From assembly GCA_017396945.1 (NCBI GenBank), contig JAFQKI010000016.1:16703-80702 (forward strand): a stretch of DNA of 64,000 bases, in the 5' to 3' direction. This stretch comes from Muribaculaceae bacterium. GTDB taxonomy: Bacteria > Bacteroidota > Bacteroidia > Bacteroidales > Muribaculaceae. Numbering within the stretch: position 1 is the first letter of the stretch; every line of letters begins with the position of its first letter. Positions 45,604 through 54,262 of the stretch are shown piece by piece. The translations under genes were made by a program, and so were the position numbers. The notes under the pieces were generated by a model. The model did not search any database. It was not told the DNA's origin and saw nothing but the letters and a program-made list of their open reading frames with translations.

Positions 45604-46611
45604 ATGAAGTTAAGCTCCTTATTACCCATATTAATCTGCTTGATGATTGTCGCCTGCTCGGCTCGCACCAAAGAAAGTGCCGACACTATGACGGCATCAA
45701 AATGCGCAACAAAAGAGCAGTCAGATATGGTCATACCACCTTTCAATGCCGATAGCGCCTTTAGTTTTGTCAAGGCTCAAGTTGACCTCGGAGCGCGCGT
45801 CCCGGGCACAGAGAGCCACCAACGTTGCGCCGAATACCTCGCACGCGAATTGCGTCGTCACGGAGCCGACAGCATAATTAATCAACACGCTATCGTCACC
45901 GCTTTCAATGGCGACCGCCTCCCGATTGTCAACATTATGGGTCGTTTCAACCTTGATGCCAACCGACGCGTCCTACTGCTTGCACATTGGGACACCCGCC
46001 CATGGGCAGAATGTGACCTAAATCCCGCTATGCGCGACAAACCGATACCCGGTGCCAACGATGGAGCGAGCGGAGTGGGAGTATTGCTTGAAATCGCTCG
46101 CAACATAGGCAAATATCATCCGGCTATCGGAATCGACATCCTTTTTGTTGACGCCGAAGACTATGGCACATCTGACGGAGATCACAGCACCGACTCATGG
46201 GCTCTCGGCACACAGTATTGGGTTAAAAACATGCCATACACCGGCGGACAATATCCCTCTTATGGCATATTGCTTGACATGGTCGGTGGCAAAAACGCAC
46301 TATTTCATCGCGAACAATTTTCAGACTACTTCGCAAAAAACATCGTGGACAAAGTATGGCAAAACGCCGCCAAGACCGGCAATTCCAATAGATTTATAAA
46401 TCAACCGGGGGGAGGTGTCACCGATGACCATTTCTTCATCGCCACTCAAGCCGGAATACCTTGCATCGACATTATCGAGAACCTCAACCCCTCGACACAA
46501 TCATTCAACCCCACCTGGCACACTCACGCCGATAATATTGACAACATAGACCCCGCCACACTCAAAGCCGTAGGCGAAGTGGTTTTATTTACTATATATA
46601 ACGAAAAATAA
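45604..46611 (+). CDS. M28-family lipoprotein, glutaminyl-peptide cyclotransferase-like
   Basis: 335 residues. The lipobox is in LICLMIVACSART (Cys 19). The remainder has the M28 aminopeptidase fold with the zinc-ligand pattern LAHWDTRPW, GANDGASGVGVLLEIA, FVDAEDYG, LLDMVGGKNALF and HTHADNID. The pattern, including DSWALGTQYW and VTDDHFF, resembles the type II-like glutaminyl cyclase of Porphyromonas gingivalis as I remember it. Such enzymes cyclise N-terminal glutamine to pyroglutamate on exported proteins; an aminopeptidase role cannot be excluded. It is probably co-transcribed with sufE (8 nt) and the POT gene. Confidence 0.8.
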   Translation: MKLSSLLPILICLMIVACSARTKESADTMTASKCATKEQSDMVIPPFNADSAFSFVKAQVDLGARVPGTESHQRCAEYLARELRRHGADSIINQHAIVTAFNGDRLPIVNIMGRFNLDANRRVLLLAHWDTRPWAECDLNPAMRDKPIPGANDGASGVGVLLEIARNIGKYHPAIGIDILFVDAEDYGTSDGDHSTDSWALGTQYWVKNMPYTGGQYPSYGILLDMVGGKNALFHREQFSDYFAKNIVDKVWQNAAKTGNSNRFINQPGGGVTDDHFFIATQAGIPCIDIIENLNPSTQSFNPTWHTHADNIDNIDPATLKAVGEVVLFTIYNEK

Positions 46612-46619
46612 CCAAGAAA

Positions 46620-47051
46620 ATGACTATTAATCAAATACAAGACGACATAATAGCCGAATTTTGCGATATTGATGATTGGATGGATCGCTATGCCTATATA
46701 ATAGACCTTGGCAACACGCTACCTCCAATCGATGAGAAATACAAGACGCCTACTCACCTCATCGAGGGATGCCAAAGTCGAGTGTGGCTCAATGCCGACA
46801 TTGCCGACGGCAAAATCATCTACACTGCCGACAGCGACGCGATTATCGTAAAAGGCATTATCTCGTTGCTCATTCAAGTATTGTCGGGACATACACCCGA
46901 CGAGATTATTAACGCCGAATTGTATTTCATCGACAAAATCGGATTATCAGAACACCTCTCACCCACTCGTAGCAACGGACTTGTTGCCATGGTAAAACAG
47001 ATGAAAATGTATGCCCTCGCATTTAAAGCACAAATGGAGAGTACCCAATAA
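46620..47051 (+). CDS. sufE: SufE-family sulfur-transfer protein
   Basis: 143 residues. SufE accepts persulfide sulfur from the SufS cysteine desulfurase and passes it to the Suf scaffold for Fe-S clusters. The acceptor cysteine is C51 in LIEGCQSRVW; the N-terminal DDWMDRYAYIIDLGNTLPPI and the C-terminal LSPTRSNGL are also typical. sufS and the other suf genes are not in the window. It starts 8 nt after the M28 gene. Confidence 0.93.
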   Translation: MTINQIQDDIIAEFCDIDDWMDRYAYIIDLGNTLPPIDEKYKTPTHLIEGCQSRVWLNADIADGKIIYTADSDAIIVKGIISLLIQVLSGHTPDEIINAELYFIDKIGLSEHLSPTRSNGLVAMVKQMKMYALAFKAQMESTQ

Positions 47052-47087
47052 AAAAACAATTAATTAACCTAAATACCAATTTTAATT

Positions 47088-48587
47088 ATGTTTAAAAACC
47101 ATCCTAAAGGACTCATCCCCGCCGCACTCGCCAACATGGGCGAACGTTTCGGGTTTTACATCATGATGGCAATTTTGACACTGTTTTTGATGTCAAAATT
47201 CAATCTCGACGGAGAAGAAGCAGGATACTATTATTCAATCTTCTACTGCTCAATCTATATCCTCGCTCTCGCCGGTGGCTATATTGCCGATAAAACAAAA
47301 CAATACAAAGGCACTATCATCGCCGGGCTTTTGGTTATGACATTAGGCTATGCATTACTTGCCATTCCCGCACTCATCACCACCAAATTCATTGCCCTCG
47401 GAGCTTTGCTTGTCATTGCATTTGGTAATGGGCTTTTTAAAGGCAATCTACAAGCCGTTGTCGGACAACTTTATGACGATCCAAAATACAGTTCTCGTCG
47501 TGATGCCGGATTCCAAATTTTCTATATGTTTATCAATATAGGCGCTTGCATCGCTCCATTTATCGCTGTGTGGGTGCGCAATACATTTGTTAAAATGCAA
47601 GGGTTTGCCTACAACGCCGATCTACCCGGCATGTGCCATAAATTCTTGGGAGGTAAATTAACCGACGCCAAAGACATCGATCAATTCCAAGAACTCGCCA
47701 CCAAGGTATCTGATGGTGTAGCACAAACCGACTTAACCGCATTCGCCCAAAACTATCTCGACGCGTTCAACACTGGTTTCCACTATGCGTTCAGCGCAGC
47801 GATTGTAGCCATGCTCATTTCTCTCACGATTTTCCTCATCAGCAAAAAATCGCTTCCCGATCCCGCTAAAAAAGCCACATTGGCAACAGTGATTTCAAAA
47901 GAAGAAGTTAAACAAAGCGCGCAAGAAATCAAGCAACGCATACTTGCCCTTTTTGCGGTATTTGGCATTGTGATTTTCTTCTGGTTCTCATTCCATCAAA
48001 ACGGATTAACGCTCACAATGTTTGCCAAGGACTATACACGTCTAAGCATTGGAAGTTTGGAACTTAGCGCAGAGATATTCCAATCAATCAACCCATTTGT
48101 TGTAGTATTCCTCACCCCCGTTGTTATGTGGATATTCGGAGCTATGGCAAAACGAGGCAAAGAACCCTCAACCCCCAAGAAAATCGGTATCGGTATGGGC
48201 ATTGCTGCTCTTGCCTACATTGTAATGGTGGTCGCATCTATCGGATTGCCCAATTATGGAGACATCACTTCATCTCTCCCCGATGCAGAACGTGTCACTC
48301 CTTTGGTTTTATTCTCAGTATATTTCATCTTGACCGTCGCCGAGTTGTTTATCTCACCTCTTGGTCTCGCATTTGTATCGAAAGTGGCACCTGCACACCT
48401 TCAAGGATTGATGCAAGGTTGTTGGTTGGGAGCAACCGCGGTTGGTAACGGAGCGTTATTCCTCGGAGCTATAATGTATGAGCAATCATCATTGGTTCTC
48501 ACATGGGGCGTATTTGCCACAGTATGTTTCATCTCAATGGGTGTAATGTTCTGCATGGTAAAATGGCTTGAGAAAGTAGCGAAATAA
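47088..48587 (+). CDS. POT-family proton-coupled oligopeptide transporter
   Basis: 499 residues with about 12-14 hydrophobic segments of the MFS fold. The N-terminal motif AALANMGERFGFYIMMAILT is the ExxERF-type signature of peptide/H+ symporters, and FQIFYMFINIGACIAPFIAV is also characteristic. A loop between about 170 and 220 carries extra residues (AYNADLPGMCHKFLGGKLTD). It takes up di- and tripeptides. It follows sufE by 36 nt and is followed by a strong terminator. Confidence 0.9.
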   Translation: MFKNHPKGLIPAALANMGERFGFYIMMAILTLFLMSKFNLDGEEAGYYYSIFYCSIYILALAGGYIADKTKQYKGTIIAGLLVMTLGYALLAIPALITTKFIALGALLVIAFGNGLFKGNLQAVVGQLYDDPKYSSRRDAGFQIFYMFINIGACIAPFIAVWVRNTFVKMQGFAYNADLPGMCHKFLGGKLTDAKDIDQFQELATKVSDGVAQTDLTAFAQNYLDAFNTGFHYAFSAAIVAMLISLTIFLISKKSLPDPAKKATLATVISKEEVKQSAQEIKQRILALFAVFGIVIFFWFSFHQNGLTLTMFAKDYTRLSIGSLELSAEIFQSINPFVVVFLTPVVMWIFGAMAKRGKEPSTPKKIGIGMGIAALAYIVMVVASIGLPNYGDITSSLPDAERVTPLVLFSVYFILTVAELFISPLGLAFVSKVAPAHLQGLMQGCWLGATAVGNGALFLGAIMYEQSSLVLTWGVFATVCFISMGVMFCMVKWLEKVAK

Positions 48588-48612
48588 ATTATCCACCAAC
48601 TTTTATCATATT

Positions 48613-48645
48613 GAGACGGCGAGAGAACTCGTCGTCTCTTTTTTT
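48613..48645 (+). terminator. Intrinsic terminator after the POT gene
   Basis: Eleven-bp stem gagacggcgag / ctcgtcgtctc (48613-48623 and 48628-48638, one G-T pair), AGAA loop, followed by seven T. Confidence 0.92.
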
Positions 48646-48673
48646 GTCATATAATTCAAATTATGTAACTTTG
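48643..48673 (+). promoter_or_regulatory. Promoter of the DUF3078 operon
   Basis: TTTG at 48643-48646 and TAACTTTG at 48666-48673, 19 nt apart; its TTTG lies at the end of the preceding terminator's T run. Confidence 0.72.
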
Positions 48674-48710
48674 TGAAAAATTTACACTAAAACAAAATCA
48701 CTTTTTTGAT

Positions 48711-50060
48711 ATGACTCAAATAATCAAACTCAATAAAGCATTATTCTCTTTATTGTTTGTAACATTGACAGTAACAACGCTACAAGCTCAAGTCCAACCC
48801 GAGAAAATATCAACCAACAACGCCATTGCCGAGTTGCAATTATCGGCAACCACCAATACCATATCAACCTCGCCGACCGACACAATTATCAACGTCGAAG
48901 ATATGAGTTTCCCTTCTTATTTTTTCATGCCCATAGTATATCATGACTACGATATTACCTTAGACACAACAATGTCGATTTCGGCTCCAACAAGTTATGA
49001 TGACCCGGTCTTCGGTTGGGTAGAACGAGACAATGAAATTTCAAGAAGAATAAAAGTATTACAACGCAACCACATTTTCAGCCATCCCGAGATGGTGAAA
49101 TACAACATCAATACACTCCCCGAAGCCCCAAAAAAATTTCATGCAGTGGTAGATCCCCGAAACTCTACCATCGTCATCGAACAGATTTCAATCGACCAAA
49201 ACACAGCTGCCGTAAGCCAACAAACCGCAATCAAGCCAAAACAGATAAATTGGTTGCATGATTTCAAAGGTACTATACATTTCTCGCAGGCATATGTATC
49301 ACCCAACTGGTATCAAGGGGGCAACAACAATCTTAACACCATAATAAACGGCATATATAATGTGAAACTAAACCAAGCGTTTCACCCCAATCTGCTTTTT
49401 GAGACAACCATACAATACAAATTGGCAATGAACAATGCTCCTGAAGACTCCTTGAGAAACTACAGTATCAGCGAAGACCTTTTCCAATTAAACTCAAAAT
49501 TTGGTATCAAAGCCGCAAAAAAATGGTTCTACTCTCTATCGGTGATGTTTAAAACCCAGTTGCTCAACAGCTACACAGCCAACACCAACGATTTGCGCGC
49601 ATCGTTCATGTCTCCCGGAGAACTCAATGTCGGTGTCGGTATGACATTCAACCACAAAAACAGCAAAGAGACATTCAGTTTTGACGCATCAATCTCTCCA
49701 CTATCCTACAACATGAAGATATGCACAAATGAGCGTATCGACGAAACAGCATTTGGCATAAGCGAGGGGAAGAAGACAGTGAGCCAAATCGGTTCGAGCG
49801 CCGAATGCAAAATGAAATGGCAAATATGCAAAAACATCTCACTTGCGACACGCTTCTTCTTCTTCACCGACTATCAATATGCCCAAGGCGACTTGGAAAA
49901 CACCTTGTCGTTTGACATAAACAAATATCTCTCAACTCAAATCTATGCCCACCTTCGTTATGACACAAGCACAGGGCGCATCGCCAACACCGATTGGCAT
50001 CGTTGGCAATTAAAAGAGATACTAAGTTTCGGATTTTCTTATAAGTTCAGTACAATCTGA
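48711..50060 (+). CDS. DUF3078-like outer-membrane protein
   Basis: 449 residues. A signal peptide (about 1-25) ends TTLQA followed by QVQPEK, so the mature N-terminus may be glutamine. The second half (about 180-449) looks like a beta-barrel: FSQAYVSPNWYQGGNNNLNT, FETTIQYKLAMNNAP and the terminal ILSFGFSYKF. The NWYQGGNNN motif is what I associate with DUF3078 proteins of Bacteroidota. Function is unknown. It is the first gene of a compact four-gene operon (gaps 12 nt, -4 nt and 4 nt) ending in the tandem ABC ATPase. Confidence 0.72.
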   Translation: MTQIIKLNKALFSLLFVTLTVTTLQAQVQPEKISTNNAIAELQLSATTNTISTSPTDTIINVEDMSFPSYFFMPIVYHDYDITLDTTMSISAPTSYDDPVFGWVERDNEISRRIKVLQRNHIFSHPEMVKYNINTLPEAPKKFHAVVDPRNSTIVIEQISIDQNTAAVSQQTAIKPKQINWLHDFKGTIHFSQAYVSPNWYQGGNNNLNTIINGIYNVKLNQAFHPNLLFETTIQYKLAMNNAPEDSLRNYSISEDLFQLNSKFGIKAAKKWFYSLSVMFKTQLLNSYTANTNDLRASFMSPGELNVGVGMTFNHKNSKETFSFDASISPLSYNMKICTNERIDETAFGISEGKKTVSQIGSSAECKMKWQICKNISLATRFFFFTDYQYAQGDLENTLSFDINKYLSTQIYAHLRYDTSTGRIANTDWHRWQLKEILSFGFSYKFSTI

Positions 50061-50072
50061 TAAAATAGACTT

Positions 50073-50663
50073 ATGCGCAATACCTTGCTTTCAATAATGC
50101 TCATACTCGCCATCACTATCCCAAGTTTTGGCAATGACACGTTTGAAAGCATCCCCGACACATCACAACAATTGTCGGGATATGAACGAGACAGTGTCAC
50201 AAACAGGTTGCGCGCATTGCCATTGCACGATATTGAAGGATTATGGCAATGGGTTGAAGATGGCGCGATAATAGCTATTGAGCGAGATTTCATAAATGAA
50301 GCGATCACACGTTACCGCATGGTAATAGTAGAGTCACCCCAACGCTCAATACGCCCCGGCACAGTAATGGGCTATCTCACCACAACCGCCAAACGCGGCA
50401 ACTTCGACGCCCGCATATACACCGACAATGACCTAACCGGTCTGTTGAGCAAAACAAAATCATTTAACATCGTCATGAGCGACGACACCCATTTCTCAAT
50501 CACGTCCTACCGAGAGGGTATCAGCGTGAACCTATGGAGATTAATTCCATATATGTATCGCATAAACATCTCTACCAAAAGCAATCGCCCGCAAGGTCTT
50601 GACGGTTGCATCAAAATTTTTCCGCCATCGACATCAAAACCACAAAATCCACGCTATTTATGA
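50073..50663 (+). CDS. Exported protein of unknown function
   Basis: 196 residues with a signal peptide (RNTLLSIMLILAITIPSFG). The mature part contains DIEGLWQWVEDGAIIAIERD and GTVMGYLTTTAKRGNFDARI, a pattern suggesting a small beta-barrel of lipocalin-like appearance, but I cannot assign a family. It lies 12 nt after the DUF3078 gene, and its stop overlaps the next start by 4 nt (ATGA). Confidence 0.7.
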   Translation: MRNTLLSIMLILAITIPSFGNDTFESIPDTSQQLSGYERDSVTNRLRALPLHDIEGLWQWVEDGAIIAIERDFINEAITRYRMVIVESPQRSIRPGTVMGYLTTTAKRGNFDARIYTDNDLTGLLSKTKSFNIVMSDDTHFSITSYREGISVNLWRLIPYMYRINISTKSNRPQGLDGCIKIFPPSTSKPQNPRYL

Positions 50664-51127
50664 GACATCTTTTTTCCCTCATTTCAATAGTTTTCACAAT
50701 AGCAATTGTGGGAATGGCGCAAAATACTACCCGTCCAAATCTTGAGCCTGAGATTACCACCGCCGGTCAACCGACAGAATTTACAGACTCACTAATCGTT
50801 GACAGCTCGCTCATTTCAATATCAGGCTATGACAAACCTCTCAGAGCTACAAAAGAGACCTTCTTTGTCTCCAACAAGTATGCCTGTGACATTACAGCCA
50901 TTTCCATAACCTTTAATTACTACGACATGCAAGGAAGACAGCTACACGCTGTTACACAAGAGATTACACAAGAAATCCCATCGGGCGAAACCCGACAACT
51001 ATACATTCCCTCCTGGGACAAACAACAAGCTTTTTATTACTACCTAAGTCCGCAACCTCGACGTAGCGCCACTCCCTACAAGGTTGAATATCGCATCAAC
51101 TACGTCAGATTGCGTCAACACCCCTGA
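50660..51127 (+). CDS. Exported protein of unknown function
   Basis: 155 residues from ATG 50660, in the ATGA overlap with the preceding gene. The signal peptide is RHLFSLISIVFTIAIVGMA and cleavage there would leave QNTTRPN, an N-terminal glutamine. The remainder has alternating strands (FFVSNKYACDITAISITFNY, LYIPSWDKQQAFYYY) that suggest a beta-sandwich. I recognise no family. Its stop lies 4 nt before the ABC ATPase start. Confidence 0.7.
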   Translation: MRHLFSLISIVFTIAIVGMAQNTTRPNLEPEITTAGQPTEFTDSLIVDSSLISISGYDKPLRATKETFFVSNKYACDITAISITFNYYDMQGRQLHAVTQEITQEIPSGETRQLYIPSWDKQQAFYYYLSPQPRRSATPYKVEYRINYVRLRQHP

Positions 51128-51131
51128 AACA

Positions 51132-52559
51132 ATGACCGACCTCATACATCTACATAGCGACACGCTACAATATAATGGAATAAAACTATTCAACCCACAC
51201 CACGTCACCATTACTAACGGAGTCAACGTTGTAATCGGAGCCAATGGCGCAGGCAAATCATCTTTTGCTCGCATACTCGAAAAGGGGTGGAACTTCATGA
51301 CCAACCGCATCACCTCCCCAATAGGGAAAATGAGGATTAAATGCATTGAGTTTGCCGACATACACTCCTTGTCGGGCTTCAAAGCCGAATACTACCAACA
51401 GCGTTATGAATCGATGATGAACGATGAGGTTCCAACTGTCGCCGAATTGATGAAAGAGCGCATCGATACTCAACGCTGGCAACACCTCTGCGAATTATTA
51501 TCGCTAAACGGCATCGAGGAGAAACGCGTCAACTTCCTTTCAAGCGGAGAATTGCGCAAACTACTTATCATCAACACCATGTTTGATCTCCCGGATCTGC
51601 TTATTCTTGATAATCCCTATATAGGTCTCGACAGCATATCTCGCCAAGTGTTGAACGACACAATACGACAGATTGCCGGCGATGGCATCACTGTGATGCT
51701 CATCCTATGCAACACAAGCGACATCCCATCATATACCGATGTCCTTATCCCCATACACAACTCTGTGATTGGAAAACCAATCAGCTATCAAACCATAACC
51801 GAGTCGGAGAAATTGGAAATCTCTAAAATGTTTGATTACAATATCGACTTGACCCAACTACCCGACAAGCCCGACACCGAAACACTAAATGCCGATATAA
51901 TATTCGCATTAAACCGATGCAAAGTGAGATATGGCTCAATCACAATACTAAACGACGTTTCGTGGACCGTAAAAACAGATGAATGTTGGTCTTTGACCGG
52001 AGCCAATGGTTCAGGCAAATCCACATTGCTAAGCCTCGTCCATGCCGACAACCCACAAGGATATTCCAACGATATAACCCTGTTTGACCGTCGCCGCGGT
52101 TCAGGAGAAAGCATCTGGGACATCAAACGCCACATCGGCTATATCTCCCCAGAAATGCACCACTACTTCAATGGCAGTGGCGACGTCACAACCATCATCG
52201 CCCAAGGATTGAATGACACAGTCGGGCTATTCAAAAAGCTCAAAGACTGGCAAATCGCGCAAGCAAAATGTTGGATGCGACTCCTTCACATCGACCACCT
52301 CAGTACCCGATTATTCAACACGCTATCGGCAGGGGAACAACGGTTGGTGCTACTCGCTCGCACACTCATAAAGCACCCGCAACTACTTATTCTTGACGAA
52401 CCCCTTCACGGACTTGACGAGGCTCGCAAACGCAGCATACGCACACTCATAAATCATCTGACTAAACGCGACAAGCTATCACTGATTTATGTAACCCACT
52501 ATCTACCTGAGATACCCGATTGCGTAACTCATCATTTCACCCTAAAGAGAGTCATTTAG
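51132..52559 (+). CDS. Tandem ABC ATPase, ModF/PhrA-like, first site degenerate
   Basis: 475 residues from ATG 51132 (the longer frame overlaps the preceding gene). Two ABC domains without membrane segments. Domain 1 has Walker [10 protein letters not shown] (36-44) and signature [10 protein letters not shown], but its Walker B is [12 protein letters not shown] with asparagine (161) where the catalytic glutamate is expected. Domain 2 is complete: GANGSGKST (290-298), [22 protein letters not shown]. The arrangement resembles ModF/PhrA-type ATPases. No permease gene is adjacent, so its partner and substrate are unknown; the operon partners are two exported proteins and DUF3078. Confidence 0.82.
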   Translation: MTDLIHLHSDTLQYNGIKLFNPHHVTITNGVNVVIGANGAGKSSFARILEKGWNFMTNRITSPIGKMRIKCIEFADIHSLSGFKAEYYQQRYESMMNDEVPTVAELMKERIDTQRWQHLCELLSLNGIEEKRVNFLSSGELRKLLIINTMFDLPDLLILDNPYIGLDSISRQVLNDTIRQIAGDGITVMLILCNTSDIPSYTDVLIPIHNSVIGKPISYQTITESEKLEISKMFDYNIDLTQLPDKPDTETLNADIIFALNRCKVRYGSITILNDVSWTVKTDECWSLTGANGSGKSTLLSLVHADNPQGYSNDITLFDRRRGSGESIWDIKRHIGYISPEMHHYFNGSGDVTTIIAQGLNDTVGLFKKLKDWQIAQAKCWMRLLHIDHLSTRLFNTLSAGEQRLVLLARTLIKHPQLLILDEPLHGLDEARKRSIRTLINHLTKRDKLSLIYVTHYLPEIPDCVTHHFTLKRVI

Positions 52560-52603
52560 ATTTATTTATAACTCATTATTACAGATATCCCAATTATAAT
52601 TAC

Positions 52604-52611
52604 TACCTTTG
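52604..52611 (+). promoter_or_regulatory. -7 element of the metK transcript
   Basis: TACCTTTG, 175 nt before the metK start; this leaves room for the structured leader. No TTTG at the standard spacing was found. Confidence 0.62.
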
Positions 52612-52627
52612 CGGTCGTAAAAACATC

Positions 52628-52680
52628 ATGGTGGAAAAATTTGGCCGCTTGCAACCACCCAAAAAAATGCTAAAACCGCA
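52628..52680 (+). ncRNA. SAM-II riboswitch aptamer upstream of metK
   Basis: The RNA has stem P1 GGUGG / CCACC (52630-52634 with 52655-52659) enclosing a loop with AUUU (52639-52642) and CUUGCA (52648-52653), followed by an A-rich joint and GCUAAA (52669-52674). These are the conserved blocks of the SAM-II pseudoknot as I know it from alphaproteobacterial leaders. Pseudoknot pairing is available between GC 51-52 and GC 69-70, and between GG 43-44 and CC 76-77 (last two digits of 526xx). Position upstream of the SAM synthetase gene fits. This rests on by-eye comparison; no covariance search was run. Confidence 0.8.
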
Positions 52681-52696
52681 AAAATCCCTAAACTTT

Positions 52697-52746
52697 ACGG
52701 TCAACAGCATTTGCAAGCGTCACACAATTAGTGTCGCCCGTTTTTT
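52697..52746 (+). terminator. Intrinsic terminator in the metK leader (riboswitch expression platform)
   Basis: Inner stem GCG-(TC)-ACAC / GTGT-CGC (52717-52725 with 52731-52737, 2-nt bulge, AATTA loop), optional outer ACGG / CCGT pairing (52697-52700 with 52738-52741), then six T (52741-52746). Its 5' side TTGCAAGCG (52711-52719) is the exact complement of aptamer-loop residues 52646-52654. Confidence 0.72.
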
Positions 52747-52786
52747 CATTGTGATAAATAGTGTAACAATAAAAAACAAATGCTAT

Positions 52787-54100
52787 ATGAACTATCTATT
52801 TACATCTGAATCAGTATCAGAAGGGCATCCAGATAAAGTTGCCGACCAAATTTCAGACGCGATACTCGATGAGTTTCTTGCCTATGACCCTCAGTCAAAG
52901 GTAGCTTGCGAGACACTTGTAACAACCGGTCAAGTTGTTATCGCCGGAGAAGTAAAAAGTAGCGCCTACATCGACTTGATGGATGTAACTCGTCGTGTAA
53001 TCAACGGCATTGGCTATAATCGTAGCGAGTTGAAATTTGACGGAGACGCTTGCGGAGTGTTCTCAGCCCTACATGAACAAAGCGCCGACATCAACCGCGG
53101 TGTAGAACGCGAAATCGATGAAGAGCAAGGTGCCGGCGACCAAGGTATGATGTTTGGATATGCGTGTGACGAGACCGCAAATCGCATGCCCATAACACTT
53201 GACCTCAGCCACAAACTACTCAAAGAATTGTCAACCATCCGTCGCGACAAGTCGGCAATGACCTATACCAACGCGTCAGGCGAACAAGTGAGCTATCTAC
53301 GCCCTGACTCAAAGAGTCAAGTAACCGTAGAATACTCTCCTGATGGCAAACCGGTGAGAATACACACAATAGTAATCTCAACACAACACGATGAGTTTAT
53401 CGTTGCCGAAAACGGCAAAACCCAAGACCAAGCCGACACTGAAATGCTCGGCATCATATATAACGATGTAAAAAACGTCTTAATACCTCGTGTTGTTGCC
53501 TCTTTATCTGAAAATGAGCAAAAACTCTTTGACGACAACTTTATATTGCACGTCAACCCAACCGGGAAATTTGTAATTGGAGGTCCACATGGCGACACCG
53601 GATTGACCGGTCGCAAAATCATTGTTGACACATACGGAGGTCGTGGAGCACATGGAGGTGGAGCATTTTCAGGGAAAGATCCCTCAAAGGTTGACCGTTC
53701 AGCCGCATACGCGGCACGCCACATCGCCCGCAACTTAGTCGCGGCAGGCATCGCCGGCGAAGCCTTGGTGCAAGTTGCATACGCCATAGGTGTCGCTCAT
53801 CCTGTGAGCCTATATGTCAACACCAACGGAACTGCTAAAGTCAACAAATCTGATGCCGAAATATCGGCAATCGTTAATGAGATATTTGACATGCGTCCCC
53901 ACGCAATTGAAAAAAGATTGAAACTTCGCGCCCCAATCTATCAGGAGACAGCCTCTTATGGTCACATGGGACGTACTCCTCTAACAATCACAAAAACATT
54001 TGAATCAAAATATGAGGGGATTAAGAGCGTGACTGTCGAACTTTTTACTTGGGAAAAAGAAGACTACGTTGAACAGCTACGCGACGCGTTCAACCTTTAA
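52787..54100 (+). CDS. metK: S-adenosylmethionine synthetase
   Basis: 437 residues from ATG 52787. The enzyme makes SAM from methionine and ATP. Motifs are [20 protein letters not shown] at the start, [12 protein letters not shown] and [20 protein letters not shown]. The length of about 430 fits the Bacteroidota form, longer than the E. coli enzyme (384). The same frame stays open upstream to 52520, but that stretch contains the promoter and riboswitch and is not translated. Expression is predicted to be reduced when SAM is abundant through the leader described at 52628-52746. Confidence 0.96.
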   Translation: MNYLFTSESVSEGHPDKVADQISDAILDEFLAYDPQSKVACETLVTTGQVVIAGEVKSSAYIDLMDVTRRVINGIGYNRSELKFDGDACGVFSALHEQSADINRGVEREIDEEQGAGDQGMMFGYACDETANRMPITLDLSHKLLKELSTIRRDKSAMTYTNASGEQVSYLRPDSKSQVTVEYSPDGKPVRIHTIVISTQHDEFIVAENGKTQDQADTEMLGIIYNDVKNVLIPRVVASLSENEQKLFDDNFILHVNPTGKFVIGGPHGDTGLTGRKIIVDTYGGRGAHGGGAFSGKDPSKVDRSAAYAARHIARNLVAAGIAGEALVQVAYAIGVAHPVSLYVNTNGTAKVNKSDAEISAIVNEIFDMRPHAIEKRLKLRAPIYQETASYGHMGRTPLTITKTFESKYEGIKSVTVELFTWEKEDYVEQLRDAFNL

Positions 54101-54146
54101 AATGCCACAAAATCATCTATTAAACATCACAAAACCCCTAAACAAT

Positions 54147-54177
54147 TTTGATTGAAAAAGAAAAAGATGTATCTTTG
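54147..54177 (+). promoter_or_regulatory. Promoter of the PpiD/SurA-like gene
   Basis: TTTG at 54147-54150 and TATCTTTG at 54170-54177, 19 nt apart. Confidence 0.75.
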
Positions 54178-54186
54178 TGCGCTTAA

Positions 54187-54224
54187 ATGCCTTAATTCCG
54201 TTCCAAAAAGCGGAAACAAGGCAT
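54187..54224 (+). other. Leader hairpin of the PpiD/SurA-like transcript
   Basis: atgcctt (54187-54193) pairs with aaggcat (54218-54224), and inside it TTCCG / CGGAA (54196-54200 with 54211-54215) closes a 10-nt loop. It begins about 10 nt after the -7 element and is followed by only four T, so it may be a 5' stabilising stem or a weak attenuator. Confidence 0.5.
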
Positions 54225-54262
54225 CATTTTGACGTATAATAAAAATAAAAACACTAAAATAA

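Noticed and set aside
52520-52786. In-frame extension of metK upstream to 52520
   Set aside because: This stretch contains the promoter, the SAM-II aptamer and the terminator; the family's normal N-terminus begins at 52787.
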